Notes under the pieces: generated by a model
Databases searched by the model: none
Told to the model about the DNA's origin: nothing
Seen by the model: only the letters and a program-made list of their open reading frames with translations
Program-made: the position numbers and the translations under genes
DNA from: Sodiomyces alkalinus F11
Taxonomy: Eukaryota > Ascomycota > Sordariomycetes > Glomerellales > Plectosphaerellaceae
NCBI RefSeq assembly: GCF_003711515.1
Contig: NW_021167081.1
Location: 4,201,166-4,265,165, forward strand
Length of the DNA: 64,000 nt
Direction: 5' to 3'
Shown here: positions 1 to 12,800 of the stretch, one piece after another
How the letters are laid out: every line of letters begins with the position of its first letter
How positions within the stretch are numbered: the stretch's first letter is position 1

Positions 1-3000
1 AGGCTACTAGTAGCGATAGTATCGCTATAGTAAGTAGTATCCTTACGGTATCGCGGTAGCGCCGTACTAATAACCTATTAGGCTAAGGAGCGCCTAAAGA
101 CGGTGGCTTTATCCTTTAGACGGGCTGTCTCTCGGGCGCTACCTTCCGGTCGCGGCTATAGCAGCACCTTATCGGTGGAGGCGACCTTATAGGATATGCT
201 CCGCCGCGTCCGCCATATAGAGGCGATAGTAGGTATCCTGATAGATAACCATATACGTAGTCCTCTTTCGGTTCCGCTATAGCGCCTCCGCGATAGCAGA
301 ATAACTAACCGGTTTTAGGACCTCGAGTATATTAAGAGCGGTGTTAGTGCCTCCGAGGGAGGTAAGGATAAGGCTATCGAGGAGTAAAGAGGGGGGGGAG
401 GGCTATAGCCCGATAACGCTTTGATACCGCCGGGGTCCCGGCTAATAGGGCCCCTATTTAATACTAACTAGGTTATTATATCACTTCTTCCCCGCTACGG
501 TACCGCCGCGTTCTCGTAGGCTTCTATAACTTTAAGGGTAAGGCGGAAGTCGTTAAGCCTTTTCCATTATAGGAACTATTTAGCTATCGCCCCGGCTTCG
601 GTATCGTGGTCTAATACGTTATATAAATCCCCTCTAATTATAAGTGGCCTCCCCACGGCACCGAAGAGCTCCCTACGCTTTTCCTCGGTTATATCCTAGT
701 AATAGAGCACTACGTGCTCCGATATTTCTGCCCCTCCGTCACCGTAGGGGCACCGTGTTATTAGAAATCCCGGCACCGTTACTTTTACTAAGAAGGCTTA
801 TAGGCCTAGCTTTTCTAATCTAATTTAGGTAAGTACGGCGCTCTATAGCTTTAGTAGTCCTCTATATTTCCGGAGGGAGCGTTATATCGGGGGGCGGCTT
901 AGTGCCGCTACGGTATAGGTAAAGGGCCTCTATATCTTTATCTAGATTTAACCTTAGTCCCTTATAAGGGCTTTCCTCGGGGCCGTGTTTCCGGTTTAGG
1001 TTCTTAGGGTATTAAGCTAGGCTATCCACGCGAGGGCCGTGTAGGTCCTATAGTATTAATTCGGTGCCGCTAAGGCTCTCGCTATAGCGTATACTCCGGC
1101 TAATATCTTATCGTCGGTTCCCTCCTCTTATATCTAGCGGACCTTCCGGGTAGTAAGGCTTAAGAGGTATAGGTTAAGGGGGGGGATAAAGGTCTCCTTT
1201 TCGAGGACCCTAACCGGTATAGCTTTATAGGCTCCGGCCACTAATTAAAGGCACCGGTTCTATACCGTTATAAGTGCCGCGGCAGGGCCTTTCCGGGGGC
1301 CGGCCCTTATTTTATAGACGGCCGAGGCGTAGTAGGCGATTACTAGTTATATTACTATAAGGTATAGCCTTTTTACGTCCGCGAAGCTATACCCCTACGC
1401 TACCGCGCTAAGCCTAGAAAGGGCGTATATTTAGGTGGCTAGTCGGCTTTTTACCTCTTTAGTGTTTTATCGGAAGTTAAGCTTCCTATTAAGCTAAACG
1501 CCTAAGAACTTTATCGCCTCCGCTATTAGTACCGAAGTAGCACCGAGGGGGAGCGGGGTAAGTAAGGGTTAACGTGACTTCGTGAAGGGGATATAGATAT
1601 ACTTAACTGGTTCGAACTATAATCCCCTCGCTATCTCTTAGTCTAGGTATATCCGTTACGCGTTAGCGAGGCGTTACCGCGTCTACGCCTCCGTGCTGCT
1701 AAAGGCGATAATATTCGTGTTATCGGTAAAACCTACTACTATTATTTTAAGGACCCTTTTTAGTTCTTCGTATAGAGTAAAGATATAAAGGATAAAGAGG
1801 ATAAGGGAGATCGGGGAGCCCTACGGTATACTACTATAGAGGTACCGTGGGGGGGCCGTTTTGTTATCGAGTAGTAACTAGGCTATACGGTCTTAGAGGA
1901 AGCTACTAATTAGGGTAGTAAGCTACCGGAGGAAGCTTTTCCTTTTAAGTACTCCGAGAAGGCGAGAATAGAGGATAGTATCGAAGGGGCTTTTAATATC
2001 TAGTTAGAGTATTAAAGCGGTGCCACTATAGGCCTAGCTCGCCTTTATAGCCTCCGTGACTCTTTATACTACTATCTTTATACTTCGCCCTATCCGGTTA
2101 CCTATCTATCCCCCTAGGAGGAGCCGTTACTCCTCCGCTATAGTCGTGATCCGGTTAGCTAGTATCCCCTTAAGGACCTTACCTATTATACTAAGGAGTA
2201 ATATCGGTTATTAGCCTTTTACTATTCTATAGTTAGCCGGCGGCCGGCCTTCCTTTTTAAGGATTACTACAGTAGCGTAGCGGCACCTTTTCGGGTAGTA
2301 GCTTGCTTCAAGGCACGCTATAAAGATAGCACTAAGTCTTTAGTATAGGGGGGGTCTACACGCTTTTAGGAGCCCTGCTAGGAGTCCGTCGGGTCTTAGT
2401 ACCGCCTAGGGTTTTATTTTCTTAAGGCGCCCCTATATATCCGCTACGGTAATATCTCGACGGATATCCTACCCCGGGGGGAATTCCGCGCTTAGGGGCC
2501 TAAGTGCAGTAGGGAAGGGGGGGGGAAAGAATTTCCAGCTAAGGACTTCGGCCTTCTCTACGTGTATAGTTACCGGGTAATCGCTATTCTCTTAGTATAG
2601 TAGTAGCACTGATAAGGGGTCCGGTAATACGCCTTTTTTAGTTTATACTTATTTCTATAAACGCTAAAGAAGACTATCGTCCTTCCCGGTTAAGTAGAGT
2701 AGGTGCCGTTAGTATAGCCGCTTCGCTACCGCTACAGCCTTATCTCGGCACTTTTCTATTTCCTGGAAATTATCCTATCGGTTCCGGGATTTCCTGGATA
2801 TATATCTACGGTAGAGGCGCCTTACTTCCTAGGTAAGGGCGGTTAGCTTAGCGTTCTATTAGGGGGTGGATAGGTATCCGGGGGTACCCTTATAGCGGCG
2901 CGGCGCGGCCTTGTCGGCTATAGTTATAAGGTCTTCTATTAGGTTATTTTATACTAAGTCGATATCCTATAATAATATAAAGGGGCCGGTCTACTATAGC

Positions 3001-5390
3001 CGTGTAGCGGTAAGCTAGGGGATCTATAAAGGGATAAAGTCTTTCTAGACCCAGCGGGGCCCGGCTAAGTCCTGCGGTAGTATTATCGCGGTGGTCGATA
3101 AGGTATCCGTCTTTATAAGGATTCAGGCTATCTACAAGTAGTGGTTAGACCCGATAACGGTTTTATCCGGGCCGCCAAAGTCGTAGCGGAGCCCTTACGT
3201 TACCTATATGAGGTCTATAGTGCTAGCACGCCGGCCTAGGCGGTGCTATATAGTTATTCCGGGGGGGTTTACTAGGTCTAGGTTCTACTAGGTTATTAGG
3301 GTAAGCAGGGGTATCGGCTTAGGGGTAGTACCGTGGTGGCTATAATTATAGGGGGTAGTATAGGTTAAAGTCCCCTATAAGGACGTATCGGCCCTATAGC
3401 GGTGCTATATCGAATATATCTTATAGGGGCGTGTTTTAGGGGATCCTGGCTAACTAGTAGTTCTCGAAGTAAATCGACTAGATTATAAGGGTATCGTCTT
3501 TAGTCCCGAATATAACCGTATAGATATCACGGTAGGCCCGCCTCGTCCACGTATATAGCGAGTGTCTTTTATAGATATATAGGAGGGTATAGCCTCCTCC
3601 TTAGATTAGCCGGTATACCCTTTAGGAGGGGCTTACAGGGTCTTTCGTGAAACGGTTAAGGCCGGGTTTCTAAATTACTATCACGTCGTACTCAGCGCGG
3701 TACTAGAGCGGTAGCTCCCGCCGCGCCTAACTCCTCCCTATATTCTATAAAAGGATATAGATTTCTATTAGTTAAAGGGAAGGGGGGGGGGGGGCTAAGA
3801 TAACGTACCCGATATAACCGGGGTCTAGCTCTAGGGTTCTTACTACGGTGCCTTACCGGCCTTATAGGGGACTATATAGGCGCTTATCGGGCTTAGTATC
3901 GTTGAGTCTTCCTATCCCCTAGTCCTTTTCGGGGGCCGACCCCTACCTTTACGGAGGGGTCGGTCCTAGTCTTAGGCGATAATAATTAGGGGGAAAATCT
4001 ACGGCTACCGCGGGTATACCGTTTCGGTTTAGCGGGTGATATTAAAGTCCCTGGCTCGGTACTTATACGCTTCACGGGTCTTCTCGGCCTCTTTCTTTAG
4101 TAGCCGGCACGAATCGTTAAAGGTATTATAGTCTCCGGTATAGGCGGCGTAGCGGCGGGGGCGCCCCGGCGCCGTAGCTTCGTAATATCCTAGGCCTTAT
4201 AGATATACTAATTCGGGCTTAGCGTAGTAACGGTATACCCTCTCCGCTATAGAGTAGCCGTTCGCTTAGTAGCTAAAGTATAGGTATTTATAGCACCTTA
4301 GGGAGCTTAGGTTAGGGTCGTATAGTTTATAGATATAGCTACCCCCTTTAAAGAGGAGGGTATTCCGGATAACGCTTGCTACCCTTTCCGGCGAAGCCGA
4401 TTTAATAAGGAGGAGCGCTACCCTACCGGTACCGTGGCGGGGTACCCGCTATTAAGCTCGGATAGTTTTTACCTCGGGGTTTATATCCTATAGGGATACT
4501 AACAGGTCTTCTTCGGATAAGGCGTTAAGAACCTCCCGGGGGATAGCGTTAGCCAGTATAGGGTAGGTGCGTACGGCTAGGGTAGCTCCTTTACTAAAGG
4601 CCTTCTTAATTTATTATTCTTTATAGGTGGCCTACTATTATACCCTTTCGGTAAAGGTAAGGTAGATATCTCCGCTCGATAGCTTCCGTGCCGCTACGGT
4701 ATCGTATCGGGTAGTTATAGCGTTTATAGCTTAGATAATCTCTTTCAGCGTCCTATCTTTAAGGGGCTAGTTATCGGGGAGGGTTCCTTAGCGGATAATT
4801 AGTTCCCGGTAATACTTAGCGGGGATTATTTTAGGGGGAGCGGGGTCACGTGGCGGTACCGCTATAGGAGCCTAGGCTATAATATTAACCTAGGTCTTTT
4901 TAGTGCCACTTATTCCTTTTCGGAGGTCCTCTTAGATAATATAGCGAATAGTAGCGTGTAGGTATATTAGCAGTATCGCGCCGGCGTCCTTATAGGTAGT
5001 GCGTATTATAATTAGTTCCTTTACTAGCTCCACGACCTGCTTAATCGTATTCCTATTAGCTAATAAGGCCTGAATTTCTGCCTTAATCTTAGTTACTCTT
5101 AGTTCCGGGGGGCGCGGTAGTCCCCTTTCGGTCTCCTATTGGTTCCGCGCTGTATCCCGCTATAGGCGAGGGGGGGAGCGCTTATATTACGAAAAGTGGG
5201 TCCGTTACGAATTCTGCGTAGACTAGATCAGGCCACTATCCTACGTCTTTCCTGGCTATACCGTAGCGTCGGTATTACGGTGTCGCTACGATAGTATCCC
5301 GGGAGGGAGGCCGTGGTTATAATCTCCGTCTTAGTGGTTTTATCAATTTTCATACTATTATGCGCCCGTGGTTGATAGGCGCTATTATAC
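1..5390 (-). mobile_element. Tad1/CgT1-type LINE, copy A (RIP-degraded)
   Basis: Non-LTR retrotransposon on the minus strand. Its 5' end is at about 5,390 and its 3' end lies beyond the window start. Read on the minus strand, 4.1-4.4 kb gives the ORF1 gag zinc knuckles (RCYK-type CCHC, with several Cys now Tyr). About 3.35-3.39 kb gives the endonuclease GDFN motif, and about 1.70-1.73 kb gives the RT catalytic box, now FTDN instead of F-x-DD. It aligns along its length with copy D (42.0-47.1 kb) and, in part, with copies B and C. CpA/TpG are almost absent and stops are TAG/TAA in every frame, so it cannot encode protein. Confidence 0.85.
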
Positions 5391-5410
5391 TTTTTTATGC
5401 TCGCCACCTT

Positions 5411-8400
5411 ATAATTTAGGTAAATCCGTTACGCGGCCGCGAGACGGTACTATATCTATACCTCCGTTATACCGAAAGTGATCATATTCCTATTATTATT
5501 AAAACCTACTACTATTATTTTAAGCACCCTTTTTAGCTCCTCGTAAAGGGTAAAGATATAAAAGATTAAGAAGATCGGGGAGCCTTATAGTACCCTTCCG
5601 CGGTACCTCCGCGGGGGGGCCGTTTCGCTGTTAAGTAATAGCTAGACTATATAGTCTTAGACGAAGCTATTAATTAGAGTAATAAGCTATTAGGGGAAGC
5701 CTTGCCTTTTAAGTATCTTACGAAGACGGGAGTAAAGGATAGTTTTAAAGGCGTCTTTAATATCTAGTTAAAGTATTAAAACAGTGCCGCTATAGGCTTA
5801 GCTCGCTCTTATAGCCTCCGTGACTCTATATACTACTATCTCTATACTTTGCCCGGTCCGGTTATCTATTTATTTCTCTAGGAGGAGCTAATACTCCTCC
5901 ACTATAGCGGCGATACGGTTAGCTAGTATCCCTTTAAGGACCTTACCTATTATACTAAGGAGTGATATCGGTTATTAGCCCTTTATTATCTAATAGTCGG
6001 CCGGCGGCCGACCTTCCTTCTTAAGGACTACCACGGTAGCGTAGCGGCACCTTTTCGAGTAATAACTTACTTTAAGGCACGCTATAAAGATAGCAATTAG
6101 TCTTTAGTATAAGGGGGGTCTATATACTTTTAGAAGCCCTGCTAGAAACCTATTAGGCCTTAGTACCGCCTAGGGTTTAGTCGTTTTAAAGCGCCCCTAT
6201 CTATCCGCTACGGTAATATTATACCGGATATTCTATCTAGGGGGAAATTCCGCGCCTAAGGGCCTAAGGGCCGTAAGGAAGAAGGAAGGGCGGGGGAGGA
6301 AACTTCCGGTTAAGGACTTCGGTTTTCTCTGCGTATATAGTGGCCGGGTTATCGCTATTATCTTAGCGTAGTAGAGGTACCAATAAGGTATTTAGCGGTA
6401 CTCCCCCTTTAGCTTATATATATTTCTATAATCGCTAGGGGAGGTTATCGTTCTTCCTAGTTATATAAAGCAGGTATCTTTAGTACAGCCGCTTCGCTAC
6501 CGTTATAGTCTTATCTTAGTGCCTCTCCGCTTTGTAGAACTTATTCTATCGGTTCCGGGACTTCCTAGATATATATCTACGGTAGAGGCGCCTCGCTTCC
6601 TAGGTAAGAGTAATTAGCTCCGCGTTCGACTAAGGGGTAAGTAGAAATCCGCAGGTACCCCTATAGCGGCGCGGTACGGCCTTATCGGCTAAGGTTATAA
6701 GGTGCTCGATTAGGTTATCTAGTACTAAGTCGATATTTCCTAGTATTATAAGGGGGCCGGTCTACTATAGTTATATAGCGGTAAGCTAGGGGACCTATAA
6801 GGAGTTAAAGTCCTTCTAGACTTAACAGGGCCTAACTAGGTCCCGTGGTAGTATTATCGCGGTATTTACAGCGGTGCCTATCTCTATATAGACTCGGGCT
6901 ATCTATAAGTAGTAGTCCGACCCGATAATAGTCTTATCGGGGCCGGTAAAGTTATAGCGGAGCCCTTATATCGCCTATATAAGGTCGATAATACTAGTAC
7001 GCCGGCCCGGGCGGTATTATATAATAGTTCCGGGGGGGGTTACTAGGTTAAGGTTTTACCAGGTNNNNNNNNNNNNNNNNNNNNNNNNNNNNNNNNNGGG
7101 GGAGGGGTTACTAGGTCTAGGTTCTACCGATTCGTAAAGATAAGCAGGGTATTAGCCCGGGGGTAGTATTATAGTAGCTATAACTATAAGGGTTAGTATA
7201 GGTTAAAGTCTTCTATAGGGATATAGTAGTCCTATAGCGGTAGTATATTAACAATATCGTATAGGGGTAAATTCGAAGGTATTCTAGCTAATTAGTAGTT
7301 CTCTAAGTAGATTAACTAGATTATAAGGGCGTTATTCCCGGTCCCAAAGGTAACCGCCTAGGTATCGTGATAGGCCTACTACGTCCACGGGTATAGCGGG
7401 TATCTTTTATAGATATATAAGAGGGCGTGGCCCCCTCCTTAGATTAGCCGGTATACCCCTTAGGAGGGGTAGGCAGGGCTTTTCGTGAAAGGGTTAAGGC
7501 TAGGTTCCTGGATTACTATTATATTATACTCCGCGCGGCACTAAAGCGGGAGCTCCCGCCACGCCTAACTCCTCCCTATATTCTATAAAAGGATATAGAG
7601 TCTTATTAATTAAAAGGAGGGTGGGGGTTACGATAATATGCCCGGTATAACCGGGGTTTAGCTTTAGCTTTATAACTCTTACTACGGTACCTTACTAGCC
7701 CCGCGGGAGACTATATAGACGCTAATTAGGCCCGGTATCAGGGAGCCCTCCTATCCTTTAGTCCTTTTCGGGGGGTATCCTCTACCCTTGTAAAGGGGCC
7801 AGTCCTAGTCTTATGCAATACTAATTAGGGAGAAGATCTATAGCTACTATAGATATACCGCTTCGGTCTAATAGGTGATATTAAAGTCCCTAGCTCGGTA
7901 CTTATATACTTTGCGGGGGTTTTTAGCCTTTTCCTTAGTAGTCGGTATAAGTTATTAAAGGTATTATAGTCTCTAGTATAGGCAGTATAGCAGTAGGGGC
8001 GCCCGGACGCTATAGCCTTGTAGTAGTCTTAGCCTTATAGGTATACCGATTCGGGCTTACTATAGTAACGGTATACCCTTTTTATTATAAAGTAGCCGTT
8101 AGGCCTATAGCCGAAGTATAGATATTTATAGTATCTTAGGGGGCTAAGATTAGGATCGTATAGTCCGTAGATACAGCTACCCCCCTTACATAGGAGGGTA
8201 TTTCGGATAAGGCTCACTACCCTTTCCAGTAAAGCCGATTCTATAAGGAGAAGCGCTACCCAGTTAGTACCGTGGCGGGGTACTCGCTATTATACTCGGA
8301 GGATTTTAGCCTCGGGATTCGTGTCTTATAAGGATTCTAGTAGGTCTTTTTCGGACAGGGCGTTAAGGACCTCCTAAGAGATAGCCTTAATACACGCAGG

Positions 8401-9225
8401 GTAAGTATATACGGCTAGGGTAGCTTCTTTACTATAGGCCTACTTAACTAAATGCTTCTTATAGATAATCCGTTACTATACCCTTTTTGTAAAGGTAAGG
8501 TATATATCTCCGCTTAGTAGCTTCCGTGTCGCTATAGCGTTATACCGGGTAATTATAGCGTTTATAGCTTAAATAATTTCCTTTAGGGTCCTAGCTCTAG
8601 GGGTCTAGTCTTCGGGGAGGGTTCCTTAACGGATAATTAATTCCCGGTAATACTTACCTACGATAACTTTAGGGGGGGCGGGGTCCTATAGCGGTGCTAT
8701 TACGGGAACCCGGGCTATAATAATAGCTAAGGTCTTTTTTATACTACTCGCTCTTTTTCGGAGTTCCTCTAGGATAATATAGCGGATAAAAGTGTGGAGG
8801 TATACTAACAGTATCGTGCCGGTATTAGTACGTATACCATATATCGTGATTAGTTCCTTTACTAGCTCTACGACTTACTTAATCGTGTTCCTGTTAGCTA
8901 GTAAGGCCTAAATTTCTACTTTAATCTTAGCTACTGTCGGTTCCGTAGGGCGTAGTAACCACCTTATAGTCTTATATCAGTTCCGCGCTACGTTCTGTCT
9001 TAGGAGGGGGTAGGAGTACTCGTATTACGAAAAGTAGGTCCGTTATAGGTTCTGCGTGGTTAAGTTCGGAGTAACGCTATCCTATAATTCTTCCGGTTAC
9101 ACCGTAGCGCTAGTATTACGGTACCGCTACGATAATATCCCGGGAGGGAAGCGGTAGTTATAATCTTTATCTTAATATTTTATCGATTTTACTCCTATTA
9201 TATACCGGTGGTAGATAGGCGTATT
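5411..9225 (-). mobile_element. Tad1/CgT1-type LINE, copy B (3' part missing here)
   Basis: This is the same family and strand as copy A. Homology begins near the RT catalytic box (compare 5,500 with 1,730) and runs to the element 5' end at about 9,222. It therefore has the RT N-terminal part, the endonuclease (GDFN box near 7.20 kb) and gag, but not the RNase H-like/C-terminal part or the 3' UTR. The gag knuckles are at about 8.03-8.22 kb, where a 60-codon stretch happens to stay open (CIYGLYDPNLSPLRYYKYLY, with Tyr where Cys is expected). An assembly gap lies inside it. The missing 3' part may sit left of copy A if A inserted into B; that is inference. Confidence 0.8.
7065..7097. other. Assembly gap (33 N)
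   Basis: A run of 33 N. The sequence before the gap (G-run, then ttactaggttaaggtt) is repeated in near-identical form just after it (G-run, then ttactaggtctaggtt). The other LINE copies have this motif only once. The gap therefore probably reflects a homopolymer or copy-joining problem rather than real missing DNA. Confidence 0.95.
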
Positions 9226-9436
9226 GGAATCCTTTAGTATTCGTTAAGAAGCTTAAAAGCAGAGATAACCTAAGATATATAATAAATATAACAAAAGGGA
9301 TAATATCTATAACAGAATAGTGCTACTAAAGCAGTTAATTCGCTGCCTTTAAATAGTAATAGCAGTAGCTTTTAGAGTATTAAACCCTCCTAAAATAATA
9401 GTATATAATACATTAAAGTAAGGCTAAAAGGAATAA
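9226..9436. other. Short unassigned AT-rich spacer between LINE copies B and C
   Basis: About 210 bp that does not align with the LINE copies. It keeps several CAG/GCAG triplets and so is less RIP-altered than its neighbours. No reading frame was recognised. It may be a scrap of an older element into which the LINEs inserted. Confidence 0.4.
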
Positions 9437-11928
9437 AATAATTAGGGTAGATAACGACGCGGTACTCTTAGTACGGCGCCGTGGTACCGCCTTATCGGCT
9501 ATAAATATAAGGTCCTCTATTAGGGCGCTAAGTGCTATATCGATATCTTCTACTATTCTAAGAGGGCCGACTACGCGTAACTATGTAGCGGTAAGTTAAG
9601 GGATCTAAAAGGGGTTAAAGTCCTTCTAAACCTACCTAGGCTAGTCCGGTTCATATTATAGTATCGTTACGGCGTTGGTTATATAGATGCTAACTATCTA
9701 TAAGTAGTGGTCCGACCCGATCACGGCCTTGTTAGGGCCGCTATAGTCGTAGCGGAGCCCCTATATTACCTATATAAGGTTAATAGTGCTGGTATATTAG
9801 CCTGGGCAGTGCTATATAGTGGCCCCTAGTAGGGTAACGAGGTCGAGGTTCTAGCGTGTTATAGGGTTAATGAGGGTATCTACCCTAGGGTAGTAACGTA
9901 GCGGCTATAACGAGAGGGGGTAGTAGAGGTTAAAGTCCCCTACTAGGATATATTAGCCACATAGCGGCGCTATATTAAGTATACTCTATAAGGGTGTATC
10001 CTATAGTATTCTAGCTAATTAGTAGTTCTCGGAGTAGATAGACTAGATTATAAGAGCGTTATCTCCGGTCCCGACTATAACCGTATAGGCGTCGCAGTAA
10101 GCCCGCTATATCTATATATATAGCGGGTATCTTTTGTATACGTATAGGTGGGCTTAGCCCCCGCCTTATATAAGGCGGTATACTACTTAGGAGGGGCAGG
10201 CTAGGCTTTTAGTATAAGAGTTAAGGCCGGGTTCCTATATCGCTATTATATCGTACTCGGCGCGGTACCGGAGCAGGAGCTCCCTCTACGCCTAACTCCT
10301 CCCTATATTCTATAAGAGAATATAGATAATTATTAGTTAAAAGGGGGGTATTGATAAGCCAACGCTTAGCTTTAGGGCTCTTACTACGGTACCTTACTAG
10401 TCCCGCGAGGGACTATATAGGCACTTATCGGGCCTAGTATCGGGGAGCCCTTAAGGCCCTTTATTCTTTGCGGGGGGCGTCCTTTACCCCTCTAGAGGGG
10501 TGGGTCCTAGGTTAGTAGTTAGGAGAAGCTAATCTAGAGGAGGCCTAACGGCTACCGTAGGTATACCGCTTCGGTCAAACGGCTAATATTATAATCTCTA
10601 GCCCGGTAGTTATACGCTTCCGGGGTCTTCTTAGTTGTTTTCTTTAGTAGGCGGTATAAGTTATTCAAGGTATCGTGGTCCCTCGCGTAGGCAGTATAGC
10701 GGCGGGGCCGTCCTAGGGCTATAACGTTATAGTAACCTAGGCCCTATAGGTATATTAAATCGGGCTTAGTGTAGTAGCGGTATACCGTCTTTATAGTAAC
10801 GTAGCCGCTAGTTCTGTAGCCGAAGTATAGGCACTTATAACACCGTAAGGGGCTAAGGTCCGGGTTATAGGGCTTATAGATATAGCTACCTCCCTCGAAC
10901 AGGAGGGTATTCCAAATAAGGCTGGCTACCCCCTTTAGGGAAGCCGATTCGATAAGGAGAAGCGCGACCCTACTAGTACCGCGGCTGGGTAGTCGCTATT
11001 ATACTCGGAGGATTTTAGCCTCGGGGTTTATTTCTTATAGGGACCTTAGTAGGTCCTTTTCGGATAAGGGGCTAAGGACCCCTTAGGGGATAGCCTTAGC
11101 TAGCGCGGGGTAGGTCCTTATAGCGAGGGAGGCTCCCTTACTAAAGGCCTTCTTAACCTATTAGTCTCCGTGGGTGGCCTACTATTATACCCCTTTGGTA
11201 AAGGTAAGGCAGATATCCCCGCTAGGTAGCTTCCGTGCCGCTACGGTGTTATATCGGGAGGTTATAGTATTTATAGCCTATATAATCTCTTTAGCTGTCC
11301 TAGCTCTAAGGGGCTAGTTTTCGGGGAGGTCTCCTTAGCGTATAATTAGTTCTTAGTGGTGCCTAGCGGGATTACTCTAGGGGTCGGGGTCCTATAGGGG
11401 TGCTAATATAGGAGCCCGCGCTATAACGGCGGCCTAGGACTCCTTAGCACCCCCTAGGCCTTATCGGGGCTCCTCGCGGATAACCTAACGGATAGAGGCG
11501 TAGAGCTATGCTAGCAGTGTTATAGCGGCTATGTCGTGCCGGTAGCGTACCGTGATTAGTTCCTTTATTAGCTTAACGACCTATTTAATCGTGTTCCTGT
11601 TAGCTAGTAGAGCCTGAATTTCGGCCTTAATCCTGGCTATCCTCGGTTCGGGGGGGCGTAATAGTCCCTTCTCGGGCTTATATCGGTTCCGCGCGGTATC
11701 CCTCCCCGAGGGGAGAGGGGGGTAGGGGGAACGCCTATATTACGAAAAGTGGGGCCGTTAAGAATTCAGCGTTAAGGGAGTCGGGATATTACTATCTATT
11801 GAATCCTCCGGATATAGCGTAACGCCGGCCTTACAGTGTCGCTATAATAGTATCCCGGGGGGGGAGGCGGTAGTTATAATCGCTGTCAGGGTGGTTTTAT
11901 CGATTTTAACCGTGTTACGCGCCCGTTG
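9437..11928 (-). mobile_element. Tad1/CgT1-type LINE, copy C (5' half only)
   Basis: This minus-strand copy aligns with copy B from about 6,650 onward. It contains the 5' end (about 11,926), ORF1 gag with the zinc-knuckle segment (about 10.68-10.93 kb) and the start of ORF2 including the endonuclease GDFN motif near 9.94 kb. The reverse transcriptase is absent. It keeps the 5' end and lacks the 3' end, the opposite of normal LINE 5' truncation, so a later deletion or nested insertion is more likely than abortive reverse transcription. Confidence 0.78.
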
Positions 11929-11939
11929 TCTGTCTATAT

Positions 11940-12800
11940 GTTTAATATCTTTTGATATCCTCCCCGGTTAATAATATAAGCCTAGATACTAGGTTTGAAG
12001 TATAAATTCCTTTTAAGTCTTTAGAGGAATTTAGGGATTATATATCTGTTGATTATATATCCTTCGATAATAACAAGCGCTTATTATATATATCAGAAGA
12101 TACTATATTAGGAAATCTTTAGTTAAAAGAAAGTCCCCACTTTGTATTAACTGTAAACGCTCTTTACGAGCCCGCTACCTATACATAGGCTATCACCTGC
12201 CCAGATAACGATAAATTCGTAGAAGCTATAGTAGCTAAAATAACAGAACTTCAGAAACGAAGTACCTGGGATCTAATAACGGTCGATACGCCTTGAAATA
12301 CCTATACTACCTAAAATAACACCTATACCGTTTTAGGAGGTCGTTAGGTATATAAAATAAAGTATAACGATTAAAACAAGGCTATAAAATGTAAACCTAG
12401 GTGGAATATATAAGGGTTTAATCAAGTACTAGGTATTAATTGTCTAGAAACCTTTTCTATCACCTATAGGCCAGAAAGCTATAGATTAGCTTTTATACTA
12501 GACGTATCCCTAGGCTGGAATTTCCGGCAGTTCAATGTTAAAAACGCGTTCGTACATGCTAAAAGAGATACCGATATCTATAACATATAACCTATAGGCT
12601 TTGAACAAAAAGAAGGCTCTAGTACTAAGAATAAAACGATCTATAAGCTTAATAAAGCTTTATACGGTCTAAAACAGAGCCCACGGCTCTAGTATACTTT
12701 CCTTGTTAAAGTATTACGTGAGTTCGTTTATATATACCTCGCTTTACCCTATGGTAATAGCGCTTTTATTTAAATAGGTATTATTCTCTTTTACCTTTTA
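11940..12800 (+). pseudogene. Ty1/copia reverse transcriptase fragment
   Basis: Plus-strand translation gives a classic copia RT N-terminal half. It shows GFNQVLGINCLETFS, then QFNVKNAFVHA (about 12,527-12,560) and LYGLKQSPRLW (about 12,660-12,695), interrupted by RIP-type stops. The reading stops near 12,800, just before the YVDD box expected in this family. Gag, integrase and RNase H are not adjacent. It keeps more CA/TG than the flanking LINE, so it is less mutated. It is a truncated relic and not functional. Confidence 0.85.
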
